Positions 1 to 10,179 of a stretch of DNA of 64,000 bases are shown here, piece by piece. Within the stretch, counting starts at the first letter, position 1; each line of letters opens with the position of its first letter. The notes below the pieces were generated by a model. It was given only the letters and a program-made list of their open reading frames with translations, was not told the DNA's origin and did no database searches. The translations under genes and the position numbers were made by a program. This DNA is from Hydractinia symbiolongicarpus (lineage: Eukaryota > Cnidaria > Hydrozoa > Anthoathecata > Hydractiniidae), in the NCBI RefSeq assembly GCF_029227915.1, contig NC_079875.1, forward strand, positions 31,935,501 through 31,999,500, given 5' to 3'.

Positions 1-487
1 TTTTTCGTATTGATACAAGATAATTGTTATTTAGGGACGACAACCTCGTCTCAGTTCCTATATATTTTAGTCGTAAAATTGATAAACGGGGCCTTTCAGA
101 GTGTGCCATGTATTTGCGATTTTTCGTATTGATACAAGATAATTGTCATTTAGGGTCGACAACCTCGTCTCAGGTTCTATATATTTTAACCGTAAAATTG
201 ATAAACGAGGCATTTCAAAGTTATGAGTGTCATGTATTTGCAATTTTTCGTATTGATACAGGATAAGTGCCGTAAAAATGATAAATGAGGCATTTCAATG
301 AGACCAGTCTCATATATTTGTGATTTTTCGTACTGATAAAGGATAATTGTCTTTTAGGGACGACAACCTCGTCTCAGGTTCTATATATTTTATCTGTAAA
401 TTTGATAAAACAGGCATTTAAAAGAGACGAGTGTTATATATTTGCGATTTTTCGTATTGATACAGGATAATTTTTACTTTAGGGTCA
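1..487 (+). repeat. ~124 bp minisatellite, array A (about 4 units)
   Basis: Tandem units of about 120-126 bp, each holding the landmarks ATTTGCGATTTTTCGTATTG, GATAATTGTCATTTAGGG and CTCGTCTCAGGTTCTATATA. The array starts outside the window and is cut off at about 487 by the Polinton fragment. The same unit forms array B in the same orientation and array C in the opposite orientation. Open frames inside it come from the repeat and are not genes. Confidence 0.95.
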
Positions 488-781
488 ACAACAGAGATAG
501 GGAAATGTTACTTCTGGCACAATCCCTAAAACGCGTACGGTCAAGCACAACAAATCCCTAATAATCCATTCAGTACCATGCGGTGTTGAGTTATAGAATT
601 CAAGGGTAAGTCCATATAGAGTGATGGCGTCATATAAGGATGCTACAAATGAGTAAATTTCTAGCGCAATTCCATAACAATCAACGCGCACATCAAAGGA
701 TTAATTCCCCAAGGGAAATAACTGTGTTAGTCGAGCATGAATGAAATCTTCCGACAATGTTAGAATCTATACAATAAAGAA

Positions 782-1084
782 ATGGATTCATACACCGTGA
801 AACAGTTACGTGATATTGCAAAAACACGTGGACTTAGGGGGTATTACAAGCTACGCAAGGCCGAATTGATTTCTTTATTGGATGTACCACAATACGCCCC
901 GAGACCACCTAAAAGGCTTCCAGGTACGGGGGATGTACCACATTACGCTTTGAGGCCACCCAAGAGGGTTCCAGTTAGACATATAACGCCGGAGGCAATG
1001 GACATTTTTGAGGGGCAGGAAATGTTGAAAAATCGTTCGATCGTGAAAACTCAGATGCTGATGTTGGTACAACTGGCTAGTTGA
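782..1084 (+). pseudogene. SAP-like N-terminal segment of a Polinton polymerase ORF
   Basis: About 100 codons. Residues 4-35 (YTVKQLRDIAKTRGLRGYYK and on) form a SAP-like helix-turn-helix such as precedes PolB in many Polinton elements and is expected to bind DNA. A proline-rich repeat follows: two copies of a ~19-residue unit with APRPPKRLPGTGDVP-type sequence, around residues 36-70. The next polymerase segment starts 20 bp downstream in another frame, so this was probably the N-terminus of the same protein and is now separated by a frameshift. The ATG at 782 is preceded by an A-rich stretch (ATACAATAAAGAA). Confidence 0.75.
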
Positions 1085-1103
1085 TGCTACGCTTTATGAT
1101 GAG

Positions 1104-2361
1104 GTGGAAAAAGAGGCTGAGGAAGACTATCTCGAAGATATCCAAAATCTCGACAATCAGCCAGGGCAAGATCTTACCCCACAGGAACATAAGCATGCTC
1201 ACCATAAGACCTTCCGAAGTTTTCGTATTCCCGATATAGGAGGAGCGGACGTCGACGGGTATATCGGGATGGTGAGGCTAAATGTGAAAACTTTAGTTGA
1301 GGGGCAGGTAGAAGATATAGGATCAGCGAAGGTACAGCTGTCGCTTTGGATAATGTGGAACAAAACCAACAAATATAGAGGGGACTAATGGTGAGAAGTA
1401 CATCGAGGTGAAAAAGGTCTTTCGTGATAGTGATATGGCCTCAGTATTTCAGGGTAACGACGTGGATGACGTGCTGGATAGGATGTTTGCTCAGATTAAA
1501 ACACATGTGAAAAATCCGGCATTACCCCAAAGTGGCTTTACAATTAGTCGAATACTATACCTTGACGTAGACTTTCACAGGCTACACCTGACAAGGGATT
1601 CATCCTACATCGAACTATCTAAATGGATAGTCTCAAAGAAGTCTGTCATTAATCTAGTGAATGGGCACGAGGAGTGTTTCAAATGGACCATTATAGCATC
1701 ACTCCGTCATGAGGAGATAGGGAAGAATCCAAATAGAGTATCTCAGATGAAACCCTACGTAGATCTCTACAATTCGCAAGGTATAGAGTTCCCAACAAGT
1801 ATCAAAAGCATACACAAATTTCAGGCGAATAACCCCGACATTGCGGTGAATGTCCTATACATAACGGGAAAGAAGATCAATATCTTGAGGCGATCGGTGC
1901 ACAACGGAAGCACCAAGGTGGTGACTCTATTGTACACCATGGATGATAAAAAGAACCACTATACTACCGTCAAAAGCCTATCACGGCTCCTGGGCAAGGA
2001 GATCTCGAAAAATAGGAACCCAATGCATTTTTGCTTAAATTGTCTACAAGGCTTTCCCACAGCTGAATCGAAGGATAAGCATTATCGGTACTGCATCGAT
2101 CACGACGCCGTTAAGATCACAATGCCAATGAAGGCCAAAAAATGGCAATACTATGGAGATGGCCAGCAGCAATTCAAGGTACCCTTTGCCATCTATGCAG
2201 ATTCCGAGAGTCTGCTAATCCCGGTAGAAGATGCAAGGGACACCAAGACCAACTTTTACAAATTGATGAACCTCTCGGTGTTTGGCAAGACCATGGCAAA
2301 TATTCGAAACCGCCATAACATTCAACTAGTCACAAACGAGGAGAAGTCACAAAACTCGTGA
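1104..2361 (+). pseudogene. Protein-primed PolB, N-terminal and exonuclease part
   Basis: Two frames (1104-1388, then 1408-2361) cover the N-terminal domain. Family landmarks include FRSFRIPDIGGADVDGY, EECFKWTIIASLRHEEIGK and NNPDIAVNVLYI, a Cys4/His-type finger (HFCLNCLQGFPTAESKDKH) and the first exonuclease motif (PFAIYADSESLL, with the acidic D and E). Right after this, at about 2235-2255, the sequence jumps to the palm-proximal KLMNLSVFGKTM motif. Roughly 300 or more residues present in complete relatives are therefore missing: the rest of the exonuclease, the TPR-like region and the first palm motif. A frameshift near 1390-1408 and another near 2345 confirm decay. The gene would have copied a linear element from a protein primer. 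Confidence 0.93.
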
Positions 2362-3056
2362 TGAAACCGAATTTCAAGGGTGTAAATCGGTTTAGCAAGC
2401 ACCTCCTAGGTGTATAGATGGGCAAGACCGAAATTAAGATGAACAAGCCCGTGTATATAGGTCGGGCCATCCTGGACATGTCAAAAATGGTGATGTATGA
2501 GTTCCACTACGACTATATGCAGCCCCTATATGGTAGTAAGTTGCAGCTATGCTACATGGATACAGACAGCTTCGTTTACCATATCAAGACACATGATTTT
2601 TACAAGGATATTGCGCAGGACGTCGAAAAAAGATTCGATACAAGTGCGTATAATACCGATGATAGAAGGCCATTCCCTATAGGAAAAAACAAGAAAGTGG
2701 TGGTCTTGATGAAGGATGAACTGGGTGGGAAGGTCATGACAGAGTTCATTACATTGAGGGCCAAGGCATACGAATATAAAAGCCTTGCACCGGAGGGCGG
2801 TGATCGCAAAGCCAAAGGCGTAAAGCGATGTGTGACGAAGAAATCTATCACCTTCGACGACTATCGGCAATATCTGGAAGAGGGTGTTGATATATACAGG
2901 AGTCAGGTTCTATTTCAAAATAGGAACCATAAGGTCTATACCCAGGAGGTGAACAAGCTGGCAATCAACAGGGAAGACTATAAACGGATCGTACAACCGG
3001 ACCAGATGACAACGATTGCCAGAGGCCATTACCGCCTTGCGTCTACAGGAGAATAA
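2361..3056 (+). pseudogene. Protein-primed PolB, palm and thumb part
   Basis: The frame runs from the frameshift near 2345, meets an in-frame TAG at 2415-2417, and stays open from 2418 to 3056 (212 codons). It contains the palm motif C with two catalytic aspartates (LQLCYMDTDSFVYHI), the KMNKPVYIGRAILDMSK block upstream, and the K-x-Y-type thumb segment (LRAKAYEYKSL, AKGVKRCVTKK). These motifs are typical of polymerases of Polintons and adintoviruses. The catalytic aspartates survive, but the deletion and stop mean no complete enzyme can be made. Base composition is more GC-rich than the flanking minisatellite. Confidence 0.93.
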
Positions 3057-3058
3057 AA

Positions 3059-3161
3059 ATGGAGGTGCGTTTATATATTGCTATACTCCTACCCTATGCC
3101 ATGATAACCTACATATTATTTGGATATCGACGTATTAAAAAGATGTCGTCCGATATAGCAC
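3059..3161 (+). pseudogene. Start of a small membrane-protein ORF, cut by the repeat
   Basis: An ATG follows the polymerase stop by two bases. It encodes a short hydrophobic segment (LYIAILLPYAMITYILFGY) followed by basic residues (RRIKKM), after which the frame enters the minisatellite. The position suggests a second gene of the Polinton whose remainder was lost. I do not recognise the protein. Confidence is limited by its length of only ~34 codons. Confidence 0.4.
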
Positions 3162-4960
3162 AAGGTTCTATATATTTTAGTCGTAAAATTGATAAAGGAG
3201 GCATTTAAAATTGACGAGTGTCTCTCATATATTTGCAATTTTCCGTATTGATACAGGATAGTTGTACTTTAGGGTCAACAATTTCGTTTCAGGTTCTTAT
3301 ATTTTAGCCCTAAAGTTGATAAACGAACAATTTAAAATTGACGAGTGTCTCATATATTTCCCATTTCTCGTATTGATACAGGATAATTGTACTTTAGGGT
3401 AAACAACCTCGTCTCAGGTTCTATATACTTTAGCCGTAAAATTGACAAACGAGGCATTTAAAAGAGACGAGTGTCATATACTTGCGATTTTTCGTACTGA
3501 TACAAGACAATTGTCACTTAGGGATGACAATGTCGTCTCAGTTTCTATTTATTCTAGCCGTAAAATTGACAAACGAGGCAATTAAAACTGGCGACTGTCT
3601 CATATATTTGCAATTCTTCCTATTGATACAGGGTAATTATACTTTAGTGTCAACAACCTCGTTTCAGGTTCTTATATATTAGCCCTAAAATGGATAAAAG
3701 AGGAATCTAAAATTGACGAGTGTCTCATACATTTGCGATTTTTCGTATTGATACAGGATAATTGTACTTTAGGGTCAACAACCTCGTTTCAGGTTCTTAT
3801 ATATTAGCCGTAAAATTGATAAACGGGGCATTTAGAAGAGACGAGTGTTATATATTTGCGACTTTTCGTATTGATACAAGATAATTGTCATTTAGGGACG
3901 AAAACCTCGTCTGAGGTTTATTGATACAAGATGATTGTACTTTAGGCTCAACAAATTCGTTTAAGGTTCTCTTATTTTACCAGTGAAGTTGATAAAGGAG
4001 GCATTTAAAAGAGAGGAGTGTTATATATTGGCGAGTTTTCGTATTGATACAAGACAATTTTCATTTAGGGATGACAACCTCGCCTTAGGTTCTCTATATT
4101 TTAGCCGTAAAATTGATAAACGAGGCATTTAAAATTAACGAGTGTGTCAAATATTTGCGATTTTTTGTATTGAGACAGGATATTTGTACTTTAGGGTCAA
4201 CAACTTCATCTCAGGTTCTTATATTTTGGCAGTAAAGTTGATAAACGAAGCATTTAAAAGAGACGAGTGTTATATATTTGCGATTTTTCGTATGGATACA
4301 AGATAATTGTCATTTACGGTCAACAATTTTGTCTCAAGTTCTATATATTTTAGTGGTTAAATTGATAAACGAGGCATTTAAAGGAGACGAGTGTCATGTG
4401 TTTGCGATTTTTTGTATGGATACAAGATAATTGGCATTTACAGTCAACAACCTAGTCTCAGGTTCTATATATTTTAGTGGATGAATTGATAAACGATGCA
4501 TTTGAAAGAGACGAGTGTTGTATATTTGCCATTTTTCGTATGGATAAAAGATAATCGTCATTTTGGCACGACAACCTCGTCTCTGATTCTTTATATTTTA
4601 GCCGTAGAATTGATAAACGAGGCATTTAAAAGAGACGAGTGTCTCATATATTTGCGATTTTTCGTATTGATACAGGATAATTTTACTTTAGGGTCAACAG
4701 CGTCCCAGGTTCTATATATTTTAGTCGTAAAGTTGATAAACGAGGCATTTAAAAGAGACGAGTGTTATGTATTTGCGATTTTTCGTATTGATACAAGATA
4801 ATTGTCATCTAGGGACGACAACCTCGTCTGAGGTTCTATATATTTTAGTGACGAGAATCATGTATTTGCGATTTTTCGTATTTATACACTATAATTGTCA
4901 TTTAGAGTCAACAAAATCGTCTCAGGTTCTACATATTTTAGTCGTAAAATTGATTTCTTT
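3162..4960 (+). repeat. ~124 bp minisatellite, array B (about 15 units)
   Basis: Same unit and orientation as array A. Spacing between successive GATAATTGT landmarks is mostly 123-126 bp; a shortened unit is visible near 3900-3930. Units diverge by roughly 5-15 percent by eye, so this is an old array. The open frames at 3482-3682, 4496-4801 and 4767-4985 are repeat translations. 4961-5050 is a short unique spacer before the DIRS-like element. Confidence 0.95.
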
Positions 4961-5055
4961 TCACATCTTCCTAACAATAAATTAGAACAGAAAAAACAAC
5001 AGCATTGGAGTTACTTGTTATATTGGTAGGAGAGTTAAAAGAGGACCAATTTTTG

Positions 5056-5842
5056 TTACAATCCTAAATCTTTGCTTATAGAGAGTCGTTGAGATTTGCC
5101 ATATTTTATGTACCCGTGCCTACTGGAACTTGATGACCACCTGCCGTGTTTACTTATCATTCTGTCAGTGACGCTGTTATTTGCAGCAGCACTAGCTCCA
5201 CCTGAGCGTAAAGAATGTAACCCAAAATTTTCCGGTACTTTTTGAATTGTATTCAAATGTTCGTGAAATGTTTTTCTTGCGCTTTCGTAGGATATAGAAA
5301 GGTGCCCTAATACAATGTGGCCTGTCTTTGTTTTCGCCAAACGACAAATTAAATAAGAATCCGGCTGAAATTTCAAATTAGTCATACACAGATACTTTCG
5401 TAATCAGGTTACTGGACATGTGGAATTACCAGTGTGAGCTATGTACACAATATGACATGCTCTTAGCTCTTTTAGATTTTTTAACAATAATTTCAAATGA
5501 ATCTTGTTTATCTTCCAAGTCCTTAACTTTCAAAGCTAATAATTCGCCAATGCAAAAGAATCCGGCAAATCCTAACACGCGTAACACTATAAACCTCATG
5601 TGCATAAGTTTGAACTTTCTCCATAATATGCAATTATCTCTTTAATTATGTCCACTGTGAACGGCTCTTTCTTATTGCACGTTTTACCGACTAATCGTTT
5701 TGCGCCTGCAAAGGCTAATTTAACAATTGAGTGGTCTGTTGGCGACGAAAAGCCTACATTAATGTGTCCCCAGCGTATTCCACAAAGTGCTGAAATTATT
5801 GTACTTATTGAACAGCCTTCTATAACCAAGTCGTTAAAATAA
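5056..5842 (-). pseudogene. Tyrosine recombinase of the DIRS-like element
   Basis: Two open pieces: 5829-5596 (N-terminal, SAM-like core-binding part, with CGIRWGHINVGFSSPTDH) and 5385-5056 (C-terminal catalytic part). The latter shows the H-x-x-R box (HSLRSGGASAAANN), the second catalytic histidine region (SKHGRWSS) and the tyrosine-bearing end (RHGYIKYGKSQRLSISKDLGL split over the stop side). The R-H-R-Y signature is therefore largely present. The two pieces are in different frames and about 210 bp apart, so at least one indel lies between them. The role would be integration of circular cDNA. Confidence 0.85.
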
Positions 5843-6105
5843 ATACATACGAAAAATGGGTCGGCAGGACAACGGTTGACTTCTGTATATTTAGATCTCC
5901 AATCTACCCGCTTTTGCCAAGCTCTTTTGTATTTAATAATAGTTTCCTTCGCGTAAGTTGCTGCTTTCGACTTAAATGCAGTGTTTTGTATCGCGTCTAG
6001 TTTTTCCCAAATACCAACACTGATGTGATCTGTTAATCTAAATAAGCCTCCTATATATGAGTTTTTAGAAAACCTAACCTTTAGTGGTTCTGGCTAATTT
6101 AATGC

Positions 6106-6190
6106 ACACGCTCGTTCGGCGATTTAAGACATACGCCCGTCCGGCGGTTATTCACATACGCCCGTCCGAGGCATTTTTCACCCGTGCGGC
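6106..6190. repeat. Short GC-rich tandem repeat
   Basis: Three to four degenerate copies of a ~24 bp unit with the core ACGCCCGTCCGGCGGTTATT in an otherwise AT-rich area. It falls inside the DIRS-like relic, between the RNase H and recombinase modules. No function can be assigned. Confidence 0.6.
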
Positions 6191-6341
6191 AGTTGTCCTT
6201 GTGTCAATTTTGTTACAGAGAAAATAACAAAAGTTGATTTTTTAATCTGTAATAAATTCCACTAACAAAGCCAAAGATTTAAACTTCAAATACGGTTTTA
6301 CTGGCGGTATAATTATAAAAATAAAGATCTAATAACAAGTA

Positions 6342-6454
6342 ATCTTTTACGAATTCGTAAAAATAGATTCCGTTCGGAGTTAACAATGGCCAGAAATATG
6401 ATGATTGCCATATTAACTCCGAACGGAATCTATTTTTACGATTTCGTAAAAGAT
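6342..6454. repeat. Long inverted repeat (hairpin), 42 bp arms
   Basis: Arms at 6342-6383 and 6413-6454 (ATCTTTTACGAATTCG... and its complement) match at all but one position, with a ~29 bp centre that pairs partly further. The transcript would fold into a strong stem-loop. It interrupts the DIRS-like relic, so it may be a tiny palindromic MITE or a structural part of the element. Confidence 0.9.
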
Positions 6455-6599
6455 ACAACGAATTAAAATCACCGAAACAATTGTAAGTGAACGCGTTAAC
6501 ACCACGCGAATTCGGACAAAAATATTTTGATTTAAAAGTGTAAATTTTCTTATTTTTGTCATCGGCGAAACGATTGACTGTAAAAATGCCAAACCTCTG

Positions 6600-7928
6600 T
6601 TAAATGTAATTAAATGATTCGTAATCAATCCCAGCTGTCGGAGTCAATTATTTTTGATAAAAAATCTGCTTTATTCTTTGCCTCCCTCGGGATCCACGAC
6701 GATTGTAATTTGATATTATAACTCATTGAAGCATCAAAGATTTCTAAAGCGAGTTTTTGTAAATGTGGTCTCCTGCTGCCTACTTCTATTATTCGAGTGA
6801 CATTACCATTATCGGAAAACTATTGAACTGATTCATTTTTTACACGTGGGCCTACCGCTTGCAGAATAGGTTTAACAGCTAAAAGTTCCCTGTAAGTAGA
6901 ACTTGTATGTCTTTCTTCCGCAGTAAAAAATCTCGTCCAAAGTTTCGAATTTTTGCCAAGTTGAACGAAATTGTATAAAGCGGTACATGTGACTTGTAAA
7001 AAGTCTTGTTAAAGGGCCATAAAAGCTAAAGTCATTGAGATAATTCGTCCTGCAATTCTTGAGATAAATTTTGCGCTTATACGATCGCTGTTTAATGCTA
7101 ATTTCACAAGTGAGAAAAGTTTACTTAATTTTTCAGATGAAACGTAAAATTTGCTAGTGCGAGTAACGATGTTAAAGCCGAGCCATTTTCCAATTTCACG
7201 AGGCTCAAACGTTGATTTTCTAGATTAATGGTGAGTCCTGCTCTTGCTAAATCGTTTTGAATAATCCAGCTTTTTTGTTGTCTCTCATAATTTTGAACCA
7301 AAAATACCATCATCTAAATACATAGTAGATCTTATACCGTCTTTTTGCCATTTTGTTAACAAAGGTCTTGTCAGCTTTGTAAACGCGTAACAAGCGCTAG
7401 CCAGACCGAATGGTAAAACGAGAAAACTGTGTTATCTGGAAAAGTCCAGGAAAATCCCAAATACTTTCGATCATGCTCATGAATTGGAATGTGATGGTAG
7501 CCATGTTTTTAATCAACCGTTGAGAAGTAATAATCAGTTTCAAGACGCTGTGATACGATTTTTAAATCTTCGTATTTAAATTTTGGGAAAGTTAAGTAAT
7601 CGTTCACATGTCTTAAATCTAAAACCAATCGTAATTTATTTCCTTCTGCTACTGTAAGCGGGTTGCAACAATATGGAACGTTAAAAACCTCTTTGATACA
7701 ACCGTCTTTTAAAAGTTGCTTAATATTATGCGCTACAAACTCTTTATGTTTTAGACTCAAGGCATTGTTCTTAGCGGCAAACGATGGCGGTTGAAGGTTA
7801 AAAGGTAGGCGATAGCCATGCTCTATCATACTTAAAACGAAAGGTGACGTATCAAGCTCATCCAAATTTTGTTGAAATTTTCCCACTACAGAATGATCTA
7901 AAACAAGTAAAAACGCAAAGAATGACAT
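6600..7928 (-). pseudogene. DIRS-type reverse transcriptase-RNase H
   Basis: The open piece 7928-7509 carries the RT N-terminal blocks (SPFVLSMIEHGYRLPF, NPLTVAEGNKLRLVLDLRHV). In other frames follow VLPFGLASACYAFTKL and the catalytic box TMYLDDGIFG near 7300-7420. RNase H landmarks come next: STYRELLAVKPILQAVGP near 6850-6900, and SSWIPREAKNKADFLSK with IDSDSW near 6640-6710. At least four frame changes or stops break the gene. The YLDD box is intact. The GYRLPF and STYRELLA signatures are characteristic of DIRS-type elements, not of Ty3 or Ty1. Confidence 0.9.
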
Positions 7929-7969
7929 TAAATTATAAAAGTGTTAAACTCAAAAAGTAGATTCGAAAA

Positions 7970-8570
7970 CTAAAATTGTTTGTGTTTTTTCAATTCGTTA
8001 TGAGTGACTTGTTGTACCATCGTATTCTTGCTTCGTGAAAAAGGACAATGTGCGGAATAATGACCCAGTCTACCACAGCCACAGCATACAATGTTTTCGC
8101 TTAGGCGAGGACTTTCTCTTGTTCCAGAGTACCTTGGGTCAAAGTACGTTTGAAATTGGGATGCTGGTCTACTACGATCAAAGTTCATTCGTTGGGGTAA
8201 AGTGCGTTGCTTTAATTTTCGGCGCTTTTCGCTTTTAGCATTGGCTGAACGGACTGCTCGATTTATAAGTTTTTCGTCTTCTGAATCAGACGCTAGGTCG
8301 TCACTTAAATATTCATTACCGTTGCTCAATCTTCTCTGTCTGCCAACTTAATGAGATGTTCTTATCTGCCAAACTGTCCACTGCCTTATCAAATTTGTCC
8401 ATAACGTTTTGGCAAAAGTTAAATTGGTGTTGATTTCCTTTCCCTTTTAGATTGACGCTGGCCAATTTCTTTTGAGATTCCAATGCTTTATCAATCTTTG
8501 ACTGTTGGCTGTCTAAGAAACGAGCAGCTGCCAATGTGTGCTCTTGGTGACATTGAAGTGTATCTTCCAC
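7970..8570 (-). pseudogene. DIRS gag-like protein with CCHC zinc knuckle
   Basis: Two overlapping frames, 8570-8316 and 8329-7970. The first is helical and charged (MEDTLQCHQEHTLAAARF, then lysine/glutamine rich). The second has an acidic stretch (DDLASDSEDEK), a basic stretch (EKRRKLKQR) and a C-x2-C-x4-H-x4-C knuckle (CCGCGRLGHYSAHCPFSR). The second frame has no ATG near its 5' end, and an in-frame stop lies just upstream, so a frameshift within the ~14 bp overlap best explains the arrangement. A nucleic-acid-binding capsid-like role is expected from the family. Confidence 0.8.
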
Positions 8571-8599
8571 CAGCTGTTGGATACGTGTATCGAGTTCTG

Positions 8600-8950
8600 T
8601 TTTTTCTGTTCCAATTATTGTTAGGAAGATGTGAAAAGAAGCTCTGTTTCCGACGTTCTGCGATAAGTGGGGAACGAAGTTTGTTTTTAGATTCTACACT
8701 ACAATGTAACCCGACTTTTCGGGTTATGCGTATGCGCATGAGAATGGTATAAATGCCGGTGTTGCATCCTCGATCAAGCTTCGGTCTTCGGTCGCTTGGA
8801 AAGCATCGCAAACTTTAACTATCATTAATATTAATTGATGCAATTTTCGTTTTATATACCTCATCGGCGCAAATAATCAAGAAAATGTTGGCGTGAAGAA
8901 GAACAGACGGACATTGACAACTGTAAAGTGACCAGATTCACGGCTTTCTT
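8600..8950. other. No gene seen
   Basis: Overlapping frames on both strands here (up to 106 codons) have no recognisable content. A GC-richer stretch with a short palindromic run (TATGCGTATGCGCATGAG near 8725-8745) is present. It may include the 5' terminal region of the DIRS-like element. Confidence 0.5.
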
Positions 8951-8959
8951 TCTTCGATA

Positions 8960-9530
8960 ATACGCACAAAGGATGCATATTTGGCGTGGATACCGAGAAA
9001 GTTTTGCTTAATAAAATTACGGAAAATGTAGAATTTGTTTTCGATGAAATTAAAGAAAAAGCGTAAGGGAAAACATGGAGGGAATGCCACCGTTTACGAT
9101 AAAAGAAATTTAAAAGCATCGGCAAAATAGTGGTAAACAGCACAGTGTGGCAATTATTAAAACTTTGAAGCGTGGCAGAAAGTTTAGGGATGAACTATTC
9201 ATATCTGCTGATAGTATTTTCACATCAACAACTACATTTGCCCCAAGTAAAAACAGAATTTTTAAAGACTTAGTTATGGTCAGCCCTGTAAAATGTAATG
9301 CTGACAAAAAGGTATCCATCTAACGTTATATGATCCTAAAATTAATTATAGTTTGTGTAACATAAATCCAAGAATATTAAAACTGCAAGAAGGTATGCTT
9401 AGGGTTGACAAACGGGTTGATTTTACTCATTGTATTAACAGTGCACGAAAAAGAAAAAACAACATTAAATATGCTAGCTTTCTTGTTCCATCTACATTGT
9501 CACACAAAACAACTACCATTAGAACATAAC
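8960..9530 (+). pseudogene. Frameshifted coding relic, family not recognised
   Basis: Coding-like sequence appears in turn in three plus-strand frames: GCIFGVDTEKVLLNKITENV near 8975-9065, then TLKRGRKFRDELFISADSIF with TFAPSKNRIFKDLVMVSPVK up to about 9318, then HLTLYDPKINYSLCNINPRI with LRVDKRVDFTHCINSARKR up to 9527. The frames join end to end with little loss, as expected for one protein of about 190 residues broken by single-base indels. I do not recognise the family. It follows the DIRS-like relic in the opposite orientation. Confidence 0.5.
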
Positions 9531-9639
9531 ATCAAGGTTGTTACTAATATTAATTAAATACTTCAAATAAATCAAAACAAAACGAAACACAACCCAATGA
9601 GTTTGATGTAAATTCTGTATTAAACCCAAAAGGGTAAAT

Positions 9640-10175
9640 TAAATTAACATTACACACACCTAGCTTAAAGTCGTTTATAGTATCATCAATTAGTTTTTCT
9701 TACAACATTGAATTCTCAGTTTTGATAGTTTCTAATTCATCAGGAGTGAAAAAAACCAGGTTGTTCTTCAGTGATCTCAGCAGAATCAGATGAAGAACTT
9801 TCATATGTGCTTTCAGAATCTGCTTCGACTACTACTGGAAGTGCTCTTTTTTCAGACTTTTCCTTTTTTGTGTTGTATTATTTTGTTTGAACGTAAATAT
9901 ATATGGCACAGAGCCATTGATTAATGTTTTCCGTTCACAACCAAAACCTAATTTTACACAGTGTACTTCAAAGTGGACTTCCAGAACTTTTGTGTTCTTG
10001 TTTACTGTGAACACATCACACCTCCCCTTCTACGATATCTTGAAATGATGCTTACCCATTGTTTTCTCAAACTTGGATCCGATGGAAATGAAAACATCCA
10101 ATGCCTGTTTAACTCTGGGTTTATTAAGAGTAGAACTTTTGCATAACAGTACGCAACAAGAGTTACCAGGTCGAT
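9640..10175 (-). pseudogene. THAP-domain protein relic
   Basis: Reading 10175 to 9640 on the minus strand, two frames supply a THAP zinc finger: a CCVLLCKSS-type start, then MFSFPSDPSLRKQWVSIISR, a CSQ segment, and ERKTLINGSVPYIFTF, the usual end of a THAP domain (…LKxGAVPSIF). A lysine-rich and then acidic serine-rich stretch follows (ADSESTYESSSSDSAE). THAP fingers bind DNA and occur in P-element transposases and in host regulators. At least two frameshifts are present, and no transposase core was seen further along, so only a fragment remains. Confidence 0.7.
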
Positions 10176-10179
10176 ATAC

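Larger units (their letters stand above)
488..3161 (+). mobile_element. Polinton/Maverick (adintovirus-like) fragment inserted in the minisatellite
   Basis: Unique sequence carrying a protein-primed DNA polymerase B relic sits between arrays A and B. The repeat stops after GGTCAACAAC on the left and resumes at CAAGGTTCTATATA on the right, only a few bases further into the unit, so the fragment looks inserted into one pre-existing array. The left end (AGAGATAGGG) starts with AG as Polinton termini do, and 490-780 lacks a convincing gene, so it may be terminal-repeat sequence. No matching right terminus, capsid gene, integrase or ATPase is visible; the element is truncated on the right. Family assignment rests on the polymerase and the SAP-like ORF. 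Confidence 0.85.
5050..8600 (-). mobile_element. Decayed DIRS-like tyrosine-recombinase retrotransposon
   Basis: On the minus strand the order is gag-like ORF with zinc knuckle (8570-7970), reverse transcriptase and RNase H (7928-6600), then tyrosine recombinase (5842-5056). That is the gene order of DIRS/Ngaro-type elements, which integrate with a recombinase instead of a DDE integrase. Every module has frameshifts or stops. A hairpin of ~113 bp (6342-6454) and a GC-rich short repeat (6106-6190) lie between RNase H and recombinase. Terminal repeats were not located; 8600-8880 has no recognisable gene and may hold the 5' end. Confidence 0.88.

Noticed and set aside
2497-2870. Three overlapping ORFs inside the PolB palm
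   Set aside because: Out-of-frame or antisense shadows of the polymerase reading frame.
3482-4985. Several plus-strand ORFs of 60-100 codons in array B
   Set aside because: Same repeat translation as in array C; no independent coding signal.
8483-8811. Overlapping 89- and 106-codon ORFs on opposite strands
   Set aside because: No recognisable domain; the gag frames of the DIRS-like element explain the coding signal next to them.
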